Shown in pieces: positions 1 to 6,225 of a stretch of DNA of 12,486 bases. The DNA lies in contig JAKAXI010000026.1 in the NCBI GenBank assembly GCA_021816665.1, positions 1-12,486 on the forward strand, written 5' to 3'. The notes under the pieces were generated by a model that had not been told where the DNA came from, did not search any database, and saw nothing but the letters and a program-made list of their open reading frames with translations. The DNA comes from Bacillota bacterium (lineage in GTDB: Bacteria; Bacillota; Bacilli; Alicyclobacillales; Alicyclobacillaceae). The translations under genes were made by a program, and so were the position numbers. Positions within the stretch are counted from its first letter, which is position 1, and each line of letters opens with the position of its first letter.

Positions 1-812
1 GTGTCGTCAAGGCGATCGTCGCACCCGATTGTGCGCACTTCTCGCGTCGGCAGACGGACGAGTTGAACGCATTCGTAGCTGGTTACGGACTGAAGGGCGT
101 CGCCCCGATTGCGGTCGATGAGGAGTCGTTCCGGTCGCCGATCGGGAAGTTCCTGACGCCGGAGCAGATGCAAGCAATCATCGACGCCGCAGGTGCACAG
201 GTTGGGGACCTGGTTCTCATCGCTGCCGCACCGCGAAAAGTGGCCTTGCAGGCGCTCGGCGCGCTGCGCCTGAAACTCGGCGACGAACTTGGGCTCATTG
301 ACGAGAAGGCGTTTCGCTTCCTGTGGGTGGTCGATTTTCCGCTCTTCAGCTACGATGAAGAACTCGGGCGCTATGTCCCGGAGCACCACCCGTTCACGAT
401 GCCGAAGTGGGAGGACCTCGACAAGCTCGACACCGACCAGGGCGCCGTGCGGGCACAGGCGTACGACTTGGTGTTGAACGGCTTCGAACTGTCGTCCGGC
501 AGCATGCGCATCTACCGCCGCGACATCCAGGAGCGCATGTTTGCTGCGCTTGGCTATAGCCTCGAGGAGGCGCAGGAGAAGTTCGGCTTCTTGCTGAACG
601 CCTTTGAGTACGGTACACCGCCACATGGAGGTATTGCGTTTGGGCTCGACCGCATCGTCATGTTGATGGGGAAGGGCAAGTCGCTGCGTGACTGCATCGC
701 ATTTCCGAAGACTTCGAGCGCAACGGATCTCATGATGGAGGCGCCGTCCCAGGTGAGCGTGGAGCAGCTCAACACTTTGCGACTGCAGGTGCGTGGTCGG
801 ACGAATAAGTAG
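1..812 (+). CDS. aspS: Aspartate--tRNA ligase, C-terminal part (5' end outside window)
   Basis: Class II aminoacyl-tRNA synthetase that charges tRNA with aspartate in the cytosol. The reading frame is already open at the left edge (first full codon at base 3), so the gene starts upstream; about 269 residues are present, against about 590 for a bacterial AspRS. What is visible is the end of the bacteria-specific GAD insertion and the C-terminal half of the catalytic core. Marks are VVDFPLF, the HHPFTMP segment, the GSMRIYRRDIQ segment and class II motif 3 (GGIAFGLDR) close to the C-terminus, followed by the usual AFPKT tail. An oddity is SSGS where most bacterial AspRS have GGGS just before the MRIY stretch. 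No clear intrinsic terminator follows the TAG; a hairpin at 829-846 lacks a T-run. Its position just upstream of the 6S RNA candidate and rarA matches the Bacillus subtilis neighbourhood as I recall it, although the tcdA (yrvM) gene found there is absent. Confidence 0.96.
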   Translation, partial: VVKAIVAPDCAHFSRRQTDELNAFVAGYGLKGVAPIAVDEESFRSPIGKFLTPEQMQAIIDAAGAQVGDLVLIAAAPRKVALQALGALRLKLGDELGLIDEKAFRFLWVVDFPLFSYDEELGRYVPEHHPFTMPKWEDLDKLDTDQGAVRAQAYDLVLNGFELSSGSMRIYRRDIQERMFAALGYSLEEAQEKFGFLLNAFEYGTPPHGGIAFGLDRIVMLMGKGKSLRDCIAFPKTSSATDLMMEAPSQVSVEQLNTLRLQVRGRTNK

Positions 813-879
813 TCGTTCCGCTTGTTGTCACAGCTTCTTCGCTGTGGCTGTGAACCGGGTGAGTTTTGCCCACTCCAGG

Positions 880-908
880 TTGTCATTGACGCCTGATGGT
901 GTTAACAT
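880..908 (+). promoter_or_regulatory. SigA-type promoter of the 6S RNA candidate
   Basis: TTGTCA at 880-885 and TAACAT at 903-908 are separated by exactly 17 bases. The -35 matches the consensus at 5 of 6 positions, and the -10 keeps the key T, A, A and T. The predicted start, about 914-916, coincides with the 5' base of the closing stem of the RNA described below, which supports the call. The -10 sits inside a perfect inverted repeat (897-915). Confidence 0.6.
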
Positions 909-915
909 AACACCA
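897..915. promoter_or_regulatory. Perfect palindrome over the 6S promoter -10 and start site (putative operator)
   Basis: The sequence TGGTGTTA-ACA-TAACACCA has two perfect 8-base arms around a 3-base centre. It covers the -10 element and the predicted transcription start of the 6S RNA candidate. That is a classic geometry for a repressor operator. I do not recognise the cognate regulator, and a chance palindrome or a hairpin in read-through aspS mRNA is possible. Confidence 0.4.
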
Positions 916-1161
916 AGCAAGAGCTGTTCAGTGGCGGTATTTCAAGGCTGTGCGCCGGAAGCGCCCTGCGCTGTTGGTGTAAACCCACTGTGTTTTGAGC
1001 CAACACCCAAAACACGGGAGGCCGACGTCTCGACCATGAGTAAACGCCTCGCACTGCGGGGACTTACAGAGTGGATGAGCAGGACACCCACCTGCGAGAG
1101 CAGGTTCAAAACCTCGGGTTTCACGGCATTTGCGGGGCACCATAAGCGAGTCTTGTGTTGG
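913..1161 (+). ncRNA. ssrS: 6S RNA candidate (regulator of sigma-A RNA polymerase)
   Basis: 6S RNA mimics an open promoter and binds housekeeping RNA polymerase, mainly in stationary phase. The call rests on architecture, neighbourhood and short sequence echoes. A closing stem pairs 913-922 with 1151-1161 (one bulge). A large asymmetric bubble follows (923-947 against 1070-1150). An upper stem pairs 948-951 with 1066-1069 and 964-970 with 1055-1061. As in E. coli 6S, the 3' side of the bubble carries a small hairpin, here 1090-1105 with a GAGA tetraloop, followed by TTCAA and GGGTTTCACGGC. The 5' side has GGTATTTCA, which resembles the GATATTTCA at the E. coli product-RNA start. It lies between aspS and rarA, where bsrA sits in Bacillus. 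At about 250 nt it is longer than the usual 185-200, and its tip seems branched (hairpins 984-1018 and 1018-1050). Confirmation needs a covariance search. Ends are estimated from the promoter and terminator. Confidence 0.7.
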
Positions 1162-1209
1162 GAAGTGCAGTCAGTCTGCCGAGTGGGCGGACGCTGCACT
1201 TCTTTCCTT
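1162..1209 (+). terminator. Intrinsic terminator of the 6S RNA candidate
   Basis: A perfect 9-bp stem (1162-1170 with 1194-1202) is topped by a second 7-bp stem (1174-1180 with 1186-1192) and a GAGTG loop. It is followed by the T-rich run TTCTTTCCTT. It begins one base after the RNA closing stem, and it could also stop read-through from aspS. Confidence 0.75.
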
Positions 1210-1260
1210 ATATTTCATTACGGTCATAGACTGCCTGTGGCCCCGAGTTGCTCGGTGCTC

Positions 1261-1289
1261 TTTACCCCTTATCTTCGTGGCATTATAAT
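1261..1289 (+). promoter_or_regulatory. SigA-type promoter of the threonine aldolase-rarA-cymR-desulfurase operon
   Basis: A perfect TATAAT at 1284-1289 has a 17-base spacer to TTTACC (1261-1266), a 4-of-6 match to the -35 consensus. It lies after the 6S terminator and about 37 bases before the first start codon, so it is well placed to drive the four-gene run. Confidence 0.6.
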
Positions 1290-1325
1290 AAATTCGACCA
1301 TCTTACTAGGAAATGAGGCGGCACC

Positions 1326-2390
1326 TTGACAAGTCAGACCGGAAACACCGCGAGAGGGCGGATTGACCTGCGCAGTGACACCGTCACACAGCCGACCGAA
1401 GCGATGCGAAAGGCAATGGCTGAGGCAGAAGTTGGCGATGATGTATATGGGGAAGACCCCACAGTACTGCGGCTGGAGCAACTCGCGGCAGAACTGCTCG
1501 GCAAGGAAGCAGCGCTGTTTGTGACGAGCGGTACACAGGGGAACCAGGTGGCCATTGCCACGCACGCAGGCCGCGGCGAAGAAGTCATCGCCGAAGCAGA
1601 GGCACACATTTTTTACTATGAAGCAGCGGCTGTCGCAGCGATTGCAGGGGCGCAGATCCGGCAACTCAAAGGCACACACGGGGCACTTGATCCGGATGAC
1701 GTAAAGGCGGCCATTCGCGAACCAAACGTTCATCATCCACGGACAGCGCTTGTCTCGCTGGAGAACACACATAACCGGGCTGGGGGAACTGTGATCCCGC
1801 TGGAGAACCTGCAGGCCATCCGCCGCGTAGCGGACGAGTACGGTGTCCCAGTGCACATGGACGGAGCGCGTCTGTTCAACGCTGCAGTGGCGTCTGGCGC
1901 GTCTGCCAAGGCGATTGCAGAGACGGTTGACACTGTGCAAATTTGCTTGTCGAAGGGGCTCTGTGCGCCCGTCGGGTCACTTGTTGTCGGACCGCGCGAG
2001 TTCATCGAACGCGCGCGTCAGTGGCGCAAACGCATGGGTGGCGGCATGCGCCAGGCCGGCGTCATCGCTGCGCCGGGTATCATCGCGCTTACAAAGATGG
2101 TGGACCGCCTCGCGGAAGACCATGCAAACGCCAGGTGGCTGGCTGAACGCCTTGCCGAATTGCCTGGCGTCACGGTTAACCTCGAGACCGTTCAGACCAA
2201 CATCGTGATTGCGGACATCGGCCTGACAGGACTGTCGGTGCCAGAGTTTCTCGCCCGACTTCAGGATAGAGGCGTGCTCGCCACATCTTTCGGTGGTACA
2301 CGGATTCGCTTTGTGACCCATCACGACGTTACGCGTGCAGACCTAGAAGCGGCGGTGCCAGCGATTTCCCGGGTGATTGCTGGCGCGTAA
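1326..2390 (+). CDS. ltaE: Low-specificity L-threonine aldolase (beta-eliminating lyase family)
   Basis: PLP enzyme of fold type I that cleaves L-threonine or L-allo-threonine to glycine and acetaldehyde in the cytosol. The 354-residue length is normal for the family. The family signature [12 protein letters not shown] opens the protein (residues 13-24), followed by [10 protein letters not shown], the SGTQGNQ phosphate-binding loop, the ENTHNRAGG segment and [11 protein letters not shown]. The PLP lysine is K210 in [11 protein letters not shown]. The TTG start is chosen because GAGG lies 7 bases upstream and the signature follows directly; no in-frame ATG sits nearby. It is the first gene after a good promoter and is separated from rarA by only 33 bases, so it probably leads that operon. 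The gene is not part of this locus in Bacillus subtilis as I recall it, so its place here may be lineage specific. The exact substrate isomer cannot be read from the sequence. Confidence 0.92.
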   Translation: MTSQTGNTARGRIDLRSDTVTQPTEAMRKAMAEAEVGDDVYGEDPTVLRLEQLAAELLGKEAALFVTSGTQGNQVAIATHAGRGEEVIAEAEAHIFYYEAAAVAAIAGAQIRQLKGTHGALDPDDVKAAIREPNVHHPRTALVSLENTHNRAGGTVIPLENLQAIRRVADEYGVPVHMDGARLFNAAVASGASAKAIAETVDTVQICLSKGLCAPVGSLVVGPREFIERARQWRKRMGGGMRQAGVIAAPGIIALTKMVDRLAEDHANARWLAERLAELPGVTVNLETVQTNIVIADIGLTGLSVPEFLARLQDRGVLATSFGGTRIRFVTHHDVTRADLEAAVPAISRVIAGA

Positions 2391-2423
2391 GGCAGTTTTC
2401 CGCCGAGAAAGTGGTGACCTTGC

Positions 2424-3713
2424 ATGGATCTCTTTAGCGCCGCAAACGAACGGGAGAACGAGGCAACCGCGCCACTCGCTTTTCGCATGCGCCCTCGGTC
2501 TCTGGATGAAGTCGTAGGGCAGAAGCCTGTTGTGGGCCCGGGCACGCTGCTTCGGCGTGTCATCGAAGCTGACCGTCTGGTCAGCGTGATCTTCTTCGGG
2601 CCACCTGGGACGGGAAAGACGACTTTAGCGCACGTGATCGCTCATGCGACGAAAGCTCGCTTTGAAACGTTGAATGCGGTCTCGTCCGGGGTGGCCGACA
2701 TCCGTCGCGTCGTGCAGGAGGCGCAGGACGAGCGCAAGTTGTACGGGCACAAGACAGTGCTGTTTATTGACGAGATTCACCGCTTCAACAAGGCACAGCA
2801 GGACGCGCTGTTGCCTTACGTCGAAGGTGGTCTGTTGGTGCTCATCGGTGCGACCACAGAGAACCCGTACTTTGAGGTCAATCCGGCGCTTGTCTCGCGG
2901 TCGCATATCTTCCGTTTGGAGCCGCTTGCGGACGCAGACGTGCGGGAGTTGCTGCAGCGCGCACTGGCAGACGAGGTGCACGGGCTCGGTAGGCTGCAGG
3001 CCACACTGTTGCCAGAAGCACAAGCGGTGTTAATCCAGTATGCTTCTGGGGACGCCCGGCGCGCGTTAAATTCACTCGAACTCGCGGCGGTCTCCGCTCC
3101 TGTAGGGGCGGACGGACATCCCGTGATCGACGCTGAGCAGGCGCGCCAATCGATTCAAGAGCGTCAGGTGCTCTACGACAAGTCAGGGGACGAGCACTAC
3201 GACACCATTTCCGCGTTTATCAAGTCGGTGCGCGGTTCCGACCCAGATGCGGCGGTGCTGTGGCTCGCCAAGATGATCGCGGCTGGCGAAGATCCGAAGT
3301 TTATCGCGCGCCGGCTCATTATCCTCGCCTCGGAAGACATCGGGAATGCTGACCCGCATGGCCTGCCGCTCGCGGTCGCAGCGCTGCACGCGGTAGAGGC
3401 TGTCGGCATGCCGGAAGGTCGTATCCCCCTCGCACAGGCGACGACGTACCTGGCGTCGGCGAAGAAGTCGAATGCGGCGTACAAAGCGGTCAATCAGGCA
3501 CTCGCAGACGTTGAGGCTGGACTAGCTGTACGCGTACCTGTTCACTTGCGCGGTACCGGCTACAGCGGAGCGGCAGCTCTTGGCAGCGGGCAGGGCTACT
3601 TATACCCGCACGACTACCCTGGTCACACTGTAAAGCAAAACTACTGGCCAGATGGAGTCCACCCGAAAGCGTACTACGAACCAGATTGGGATGGAGGGAG
3701 AAAACCCGATTGA
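2424..3713 (+). CDS. rarA: Replication-associated recombination protein A (RarA/MgsA) AAA+ ATPase
   Basis: Clamp-loader-related AAA+ ATPase that acts at stalled replication forks and interacts with single-stranded DNA-binding protein. The 429-residue protein has the family N-terminus with MRPRSLDEVVGQ (residues 22-33). Walker A is GPPGTGKT (59-66), Walker B is LFIDEIHRF with D116-E117, sensor 1 lies in GATTENPYF (142-150), and the sensor 2 arginines R212-R213 are in SGDARRALN. The C-terminal MgsA tetramerisation domain follows, including the ASEDIGNADP stretch and the YLYPHDYPGH segment typical of the family end. The ATG start has GGTGA 6 bases upstream. The stop overlaps the TTG start of cymR (TTGA), which implies translational coupling. 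All catalytic residues appear intact. Confidence 0.96.
   Translation: MDLFSAANERENEATAPLAFRMRPRSLDEVVGQKPVVGPGTLLRRVIEADRLVSVIFFGPPGTGKTTLAHVIAHATKARFETLNAVSSGVADIRRVVQEAQDERKLYGHKTVLFIDEIHRFNKAQQDALLPYVEGGLLVLIGATTENPYFEVNPALVSRSHIFRLEPLADADVRELLQRALADEVHGLGRLQATLLPEAQAVLIQYASGDARRALNSLELAAVSAPVGADGHPVIDAEQARQSIQERQVLYDKSGDEHYDTISAFIKSVRGSDPDAAVLWLAKMIAAGEDPKFIARRLIILASEDIGNADPHGLPLAVAALHAVEAVGMPEGRIPLAQATTYLASAKKSNAAYKAVNQALADVEAGLAVRVPVHLRGTGYSGAAALGSGQGYLYPHDYPGHTVKQNYWPDGVHPKAYYEPDWDGGRKPD
3693..3700 (+). promoter_or_regulatory. Shine-Dalgarno site that fixes the cymR start
   Basis: GGAGGGAG lies inside the end of rarA, 9 bases before the TTG at 3710. It selects that codon over the in-frame upstream TTG at 3686, which has no SD and would add eight residues not seen at the N-terminus of CymR proteins. 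Confidence 0.7.
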
Positions 3714-4120
3714 AGATCTCGACCAAGGGCCGATACGGGCTCATGCTCCTCGTGGACCTCGCAATTCACGGAGGGGAGTCGCCGATCTCACTAAAGTCCA
3801 TCGCAGAACGTCAAGGGCTTTCTGACCATTATCTGGAACAGTTGATCGCGCCTCTGCGCAACGCCGGCTTCGTGCGCAGTGTCCGTGGCGCGTACGGGGG
3901 ATATGTGCTGGCCCGGCCAGCCACTGACGTCGGAGTGCGCGATGTGATTCTGACGTTGGAAGGACCCCTGGACATTGTCGATGAAGACTTCGACGATGGG
4001 CTGTCCCCGCTCTGGGACCGCCTGCGTGAAGCAGTCGACTCCGTCCTTCAGTCCGTGAGCCTACAAGATTTAGTCGAAATGCGGCAGGCAGGACAAGGAC
4101 CGTACATGTTCTACATCTGA
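3710..4120 (+). CDS. cymR: CymR, Rrf2-family regulator of cysteine metabolism
   Basis: Winged-helix repressor that in Bacillus and Staphylococcus controls cystine uptake and cysteine biosynthesis, with the cysteine synthase CysK as co-regulator. The 136-residue protein follows the known CymR sequence almost end to end. It begins MKISTKGRYGL, has the recognition helix region SLKSIAERQGLSDHYLEQL and the wing VRSVRGAYGGYVL, and ends in the characteristic MFYI. It contains no cysteine at all, so it cannot hold an Fe-S cluster like IscR and has no thiol switch of its own. The start at TTG 3710 gives the usual CymR N-terminus. It overlaps the rarA stop and is followed within 20 bases by the cysteine desulfurase, a pairing also found in Bacillus. 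Direct autoregulation cannot be judged; I did not identify a CymR box. Confidence 0.93.
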   Translation: MKISTKGRYGLMLLVDLAIHGGESPISLKSIAERQGLSDHYLEQLIAPLRNAGFVRSVRGAYGGYVLARPATDVGVRDVILTLEGPLDIVDEDFDDGLSPLWDRLREAVDSVLQSVSLQDLVEMRQAGQGPYMFYI

Positions 4121-4127
4121 GTCGAAT

Positions 4128-4134
4128 GGGTGAG
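4128..4134 (+). promoter_or_regulatory. Shine-Dalgarno site favouring the 4139 start of the desulfurase
   Basis: GGGTGAG lies 4 bases before GTG 4139. The upstream in-frame GTG at 4130 overlaps this motif and has no SD of its own. The 4139 start also gives the family-typical beginning MIYLDNAATT. Confidence 0.5.
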
Positions 4135-4138
4135 TGTC

Positions 4139-5290
4139 GTGATCTATTTGGATAATGCCGCCACGACCCCGCTTTTGCCGCAGGTGCGAACGGCAATGTC
4201 GCCGTTTCTGGATGAGCACTACGGCAATCCATCCAGTGTCCACAGCCTTGGCCGCGAGGCGCGCAGGGCGGTGGAGATGGGACGGGAGCGCGTGGCGCGA
4301 CTGCTGGGTAGCTCGCCCGAGCAGGTCGTATTCACGAGCGGTGGGACAGAGGCAAATGGAAGCGCGCTTGTGGCTGCATGGCTCGCGGGCCGGAAGGCAG
4401 GACGTACAGAAGTTGTGACCACTGCAGTGGAACACCACGCGGTGTTAGAACCGAGCGAGATGCTGCAATCGTTTGGAGCCAAGGTGACTTACGTCTTACC
4501 ACAGCCTGACGGTCGGGTAAATACACAAGACGTGCTGGCCGCAGTCACCGACAAGACGGCGGTCGTCTCCGTGATGTACGTGAACAACGAGCTTGGAACA
4601 GTCAACGACGTGGCAGCGATCGCTGCGGCAATACACGAGCTCGATCCAAACGTGATCGTCCACAGCGACATGGTACAGGCTGCACCGGTTCTGAGACTGC
4701 ACCTGGAGGACACACAAGTCGATCTGGCAGCCATCTCCGCACATAAGCTCCACGGTCCGAAAGGCGTCGGTGCACTCTATGTGCGTAAGGGTGTACCGTG
4801 GCAACCTGTGCTGCGCGGTGGGAACCAGGAACGGAGGCGGCGTGCTGGCACGGAAAACCTAGCTGGCATCGTGGGATTTGGCGAGGCCGCGGACCAGCTT
4901 GGCGCAGGATTCGAAGCTCACCTACGGCACCTCAACGAGTTGCGCGCCGTGTTTCGCGAAGGACTTGCGTCCATTCCGGAAGCGGTTGTAAACTCCCCAG
5001 ACGACGCTTCGCCTGCCATCGTCAACGTCCGGTTCGCTGGCATTCCGAGTGAACGGCTGCTGATGCGCCTCGACTTGGCTGGTGTGGCAGCGTCAGCCGG
5101 GTCCGCATGTACGGCAGGATCGCTCGAACCGAGTCACGTGCTGATGGCATGCGGACAGTCGTTGTCAGCGGTGAAGTGCGCAGTTCGGTTCAGTTTTTCA
5201 AGTCAGACGTCTACCGAGGAAATTCGTCGAGCTATGCAGATTTTGTCGCATGAAGTCGAGAGGCTTCGTCAGACAAATCGGATATCATGA
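4139..5290 (+). CDS. Cysteine desulfurase (NifS/IscS class, YrvO-like)
   Basis: PLP enzyme that removes sulfur from L-cysteine as an enzyme-bound persulfide for tRNA 2-thiouridine and/or Fe-S cluster synthesis. About 383 residues, normal for the family. The N-terminus MIYLDNAATTPL, the SGGTEANGSAL loop, the AVEHHAVLEP histidine region (H99-H100) and the PLP lysine K203 in SAHKLHGPKG are all present. The catalytic cysteine C324 lies in AGSACTAGSLEPSHVL. The gene follows cymR closely, as yrvO does in Bacillus. There its partner trmU (mnmA) comes next, but here no trmU follows within the window. An upstream in-frame GTG at 4130 would add three residues. No strong terminator follows; a 7-bp inverted repeat at 5277-5299 straddles the stop codon without a T-run. 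Confidence 0.94.
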   Translation: MIYLDNAATTPLLPQVRTAMSPFLDEHYGNPSSVHSLGREARRAVEMGRERVARLLGSSPEQVVFTSGGTEANGSALVAAWLAGRKAGRTEVVTTAVEHHAVLEPSEMLQSFGAKVTYVLPQPDGRVNTQDVLAAVTDKTAVVSVMYVNNELGTVNDVAAIAAAIHELDPNVIVHSDMVQAAPVLRLHLEDTQVDLAAISAHKLHGPKGVGALYVRKGVPWQPVLRGGNQERRRRAGTENLAGIVGFGEAADQLGAGFEAHLRHLNELRAVFREGLASIPEAVVNSPDDASPAIVNVRFAGIPSERLLMRLDLAGVAASAGSACTAGSLEPSHVLMACGQSLSAVKCAVRFSFSSQTSTEEIRRAMQILSHEVERLRQTNRIS

Positions 5291-5351
5291 CGATCCGATG
5301 AACGTTGTATCTCTGCGGAATTCCTTCCAACATTTGCATTGCGTGATTTTT

Positions 5352-5412
5352 AAAACGGGGAGTAGGATGAAGACGAACTAGTCGCTTTGGCTGACTTTCC
5401 GTGCAGCGTTTT
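5352..5412 (+). other. Possible stem-loop region in the gap before the zinc-ribbon gene
   Basis: AAAACG (5351-5356 region) can pair with CGTTTT (near 5407-5412). Alternatively ACGGGGA can pair with the downstream TTTCCGT. Inside are GGGGAGTAGG and a four-codon frame beginning ATGAAGACG. The alternative pairings hint at a structured leader, but no known riboswitch could be confirmed. Confidence 0.25.
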
Positions 5413-5423
5413 CACTCAGGTGG

Positions 5424-5465
5424 CGGGTACGGATGGGGGTCAATCACACCGATTGAATCTACCCG
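5424..5465 (+). repeat. Bulged stem-loop upstream of the zinc-ribbon gene
   Basis: The 3' strand 5451-5465 pairs continuously with three 5' segments: CGGGTA (5424-5429), GAT (5432-5434) and TCAATC (5440-5445). CG and GGGGG are bulged out and the loop is ACACC. No T-run follows, so it is not an intrinsic terminator. With the next hairpin it forms a plausible structured leader of the zinc-ribbon gene. Confidence 0.4.
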
Positions 5466-5481
5466 TGAAGTTTATGGAAGC

Positions 5482-5498
5482 AGCCTGCTGGGCAGGCT
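5482..5498 (+). repeat. Perfect 7-bp inverted repeat AGCCTGC-TGG-GCAGGCT
   Basis: Two perfect 7-base arms surround a 3-base loop, 51 bases before the zinc-ribbon start codon. It is not followed by a T-run. It may be an RNA hairpin in the leader or a protein-binding palindrome. Bases 5291-5549 as a whole contain no convincing gene. Confidence 0.4.
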
Positions 5499-5549
5499 AT
5501 GCAATAAGACAGTCACATGATTCTGCAGCTGGCAAAGGAGATAGAGTGA

Positions 5550-5741
5550 ATGAGATGCCCACACTGCAACTGCCGCGATATCGGTAAAATTGGAGCCAAC
5601 CAGTTCTACTGCTGGGGATGCTTTATGGAGTTCTCCGTGACTGGAGAAGAAGTGAAAGTCTACGAAGTTGCGGAAGACGGTTCGTTGATTTCTGTTGCGG
5701 ACATGCCTGGAGAGGTTGAGGTCAGTACAGGCATTATCTAG
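5550..5741 (+). CDS. Small zinc-ribbon protein of unknown function (63 aa)
   Basis: The frame begins MRCPHCNCRD and has two CxxC knuckles: C3/C6 (CPHC) and C21/C24 (CWGC), with an extra cysteine at C8. This pattern is expected to bind one zinc ion as a mini zinc ribbon. The second half is acidic (EEVKVYEVAEDGSL) and has no signal peptide or membrane segment, so a cytosolic protein is likely. The start is supported by AAGGAG 9 bases upstream, and the gene is followed by a clear terminator, so I treat it as real despite its size. It follows the cysteine desulfurase after 259 bases and converges with the crcB pair. Function is not known to me. The cysteine knuckles suggest nucleic-acid or protein binding, but this is inference only. 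An overlapping frame (5387-5587) lacks such support. Confidence 0.75.
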   Translation: MRCPHCNCRDIGKIGANQFYCWGCFMEFSVTGEEVKVYEVAEDGSLISVADMPGEVEVSTGII

Positions 5742-5776
5742 CGGCAGCGAGTTGACACCGATAAAGACGATAGATG

Positions 5777-5812
5777 CAGGGAGAGACTTTGACGAAGTCT
5801 GTCCCTGTTTTA
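5777..5812 (+). terminator. Intrinsic terminator after the zinc-ribbon gene
   Basis: A 12-bp stem with one G-G mismatch (5777-5789 with 5795-5807) and a 5-base loop is followed by TTTTAGTT. It separates the plus-strand gene from the convergent crcB genes. The minus-strand side has no T-run, so it probably works mainly in the plus direction. Confidence 0.75.
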
Positions 5813-5821
5813 GTTGACGGA

Positions 5822-6187
5822 CTAGAGACCATACAAGCCGATTCCGGCAGCCGCGAGTCCAAACAAAAAACTCGCAGAGGCGTATGCGGCGGCGGCACTG
5901 AAACGGCGCTCACGCGTCAGAATGACCAACTCATAGGAGAAGGTGGAGAAGGTCGTGTACGCGCCACACATCCCAACTCCGAGCAACAGCATCACGAAGG
6001 TATGGACCTGTGGCAGCCATGCGGCCATTGAACGGGTGAACAAACCGAGCAAGAACGCGCCGGAGACGTTGATAAAGAGCGTTGCGACCGGAAAGGCGAC
6101 AGTCATCCTGCCGCTAATGAGTCGTGACAATTCATAGCGCATCAGTGCCCCGATAATTCCCCCGGCACCTACCAACAAAAGTGACAA
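5822..6187 (-). CDS. crcB: CrcB/FluC fluoride ion channel subunit (downstream copy)
   Basis: Small membrane protein that dimerises to export fluoride. The 121 residues show four hydrophobic segments and the family marks: GGIIGALMRYE near the N-terminus, TLFINVSGAFLLG in the second helix with the conserved asparagine, and GMCGAYTTFSTFSYE in the third, with the pore phenylalanines and the sodium-site threonine. The TTG at 6187 is the longest start, but GAGGA lies only 1 base before it. Starting at TTG 6178 or 6175 would give better SD spacing (about 8-11 bases) and a typical short N-terminus, so the true protein may be three or four residues shorter. It lies 38 bases after the other crcB copy in the same direction, so the two are co-transcribed and could form hetero- or homodimers. 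Confidence 0.93.
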   Translation of the reverse strand: MSLLLVGAGGIIGALMRYELSRLISGRMTVAFPVATLFINVSGAFLLGLFTRSMAAWLPQVHTFVMLLLGVGMCGAYTTFSTFSYELVILTRERRFSAAAAYASASFLFGLAAAGIGLYGL

Positions 6188-6225
6188 TCCTCAGTACCCC
6201 CGTCTTCTGCTCAAACGTACGACTG

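Noticed and set aside
829-846. Hairpin CACAGC-TTCTTC-GCTGTG after aspS as a terminator
   Set aside because: Six base pairs only and no T-run; termination probably occurs after the 6S RNA.
793-1329. A 178-codon plus-strand frame across the aspS-aldolase gap
   Set aside because: It covers the 6S RNA candidate and its terminator, has no SD or family marks, and its composition looks non-coding.
1269-1940. A 223-codon minus-strand frame opposite the threonine aldolase
   Set aside because: Antisense shadow of a clear gene; cysteine- and arginine-rich without motifs.
5277-5299. Inverted repeat ATCGGAT/ATCCGAT at the desulfurase stop as a terminator
   Set aside because: Short stem and no T-run downstream.
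5363-5380. Short frame ATGAAGACGAACTAG with upstream GGGGAG, a possible leader peptide
   Set aside because: Four codons only and no attenuator logic visible; may be chance.
5351-5412. Resemblance of AAACGGGGAGTAG to the start of the yybP-ykoY manganese riboswitch
   Set aside because: Only the 5' GGGGAGUAG block matches; the second conserved block and typical partner gene (manganese exporter) are missing.
5387-5587. A 66-codon frame overlapping the zinc-ribbon gene
   Set aside because: Starts with TTG without SD, overlaps the well-supported frame and contains the hairpins; no family resemblance.
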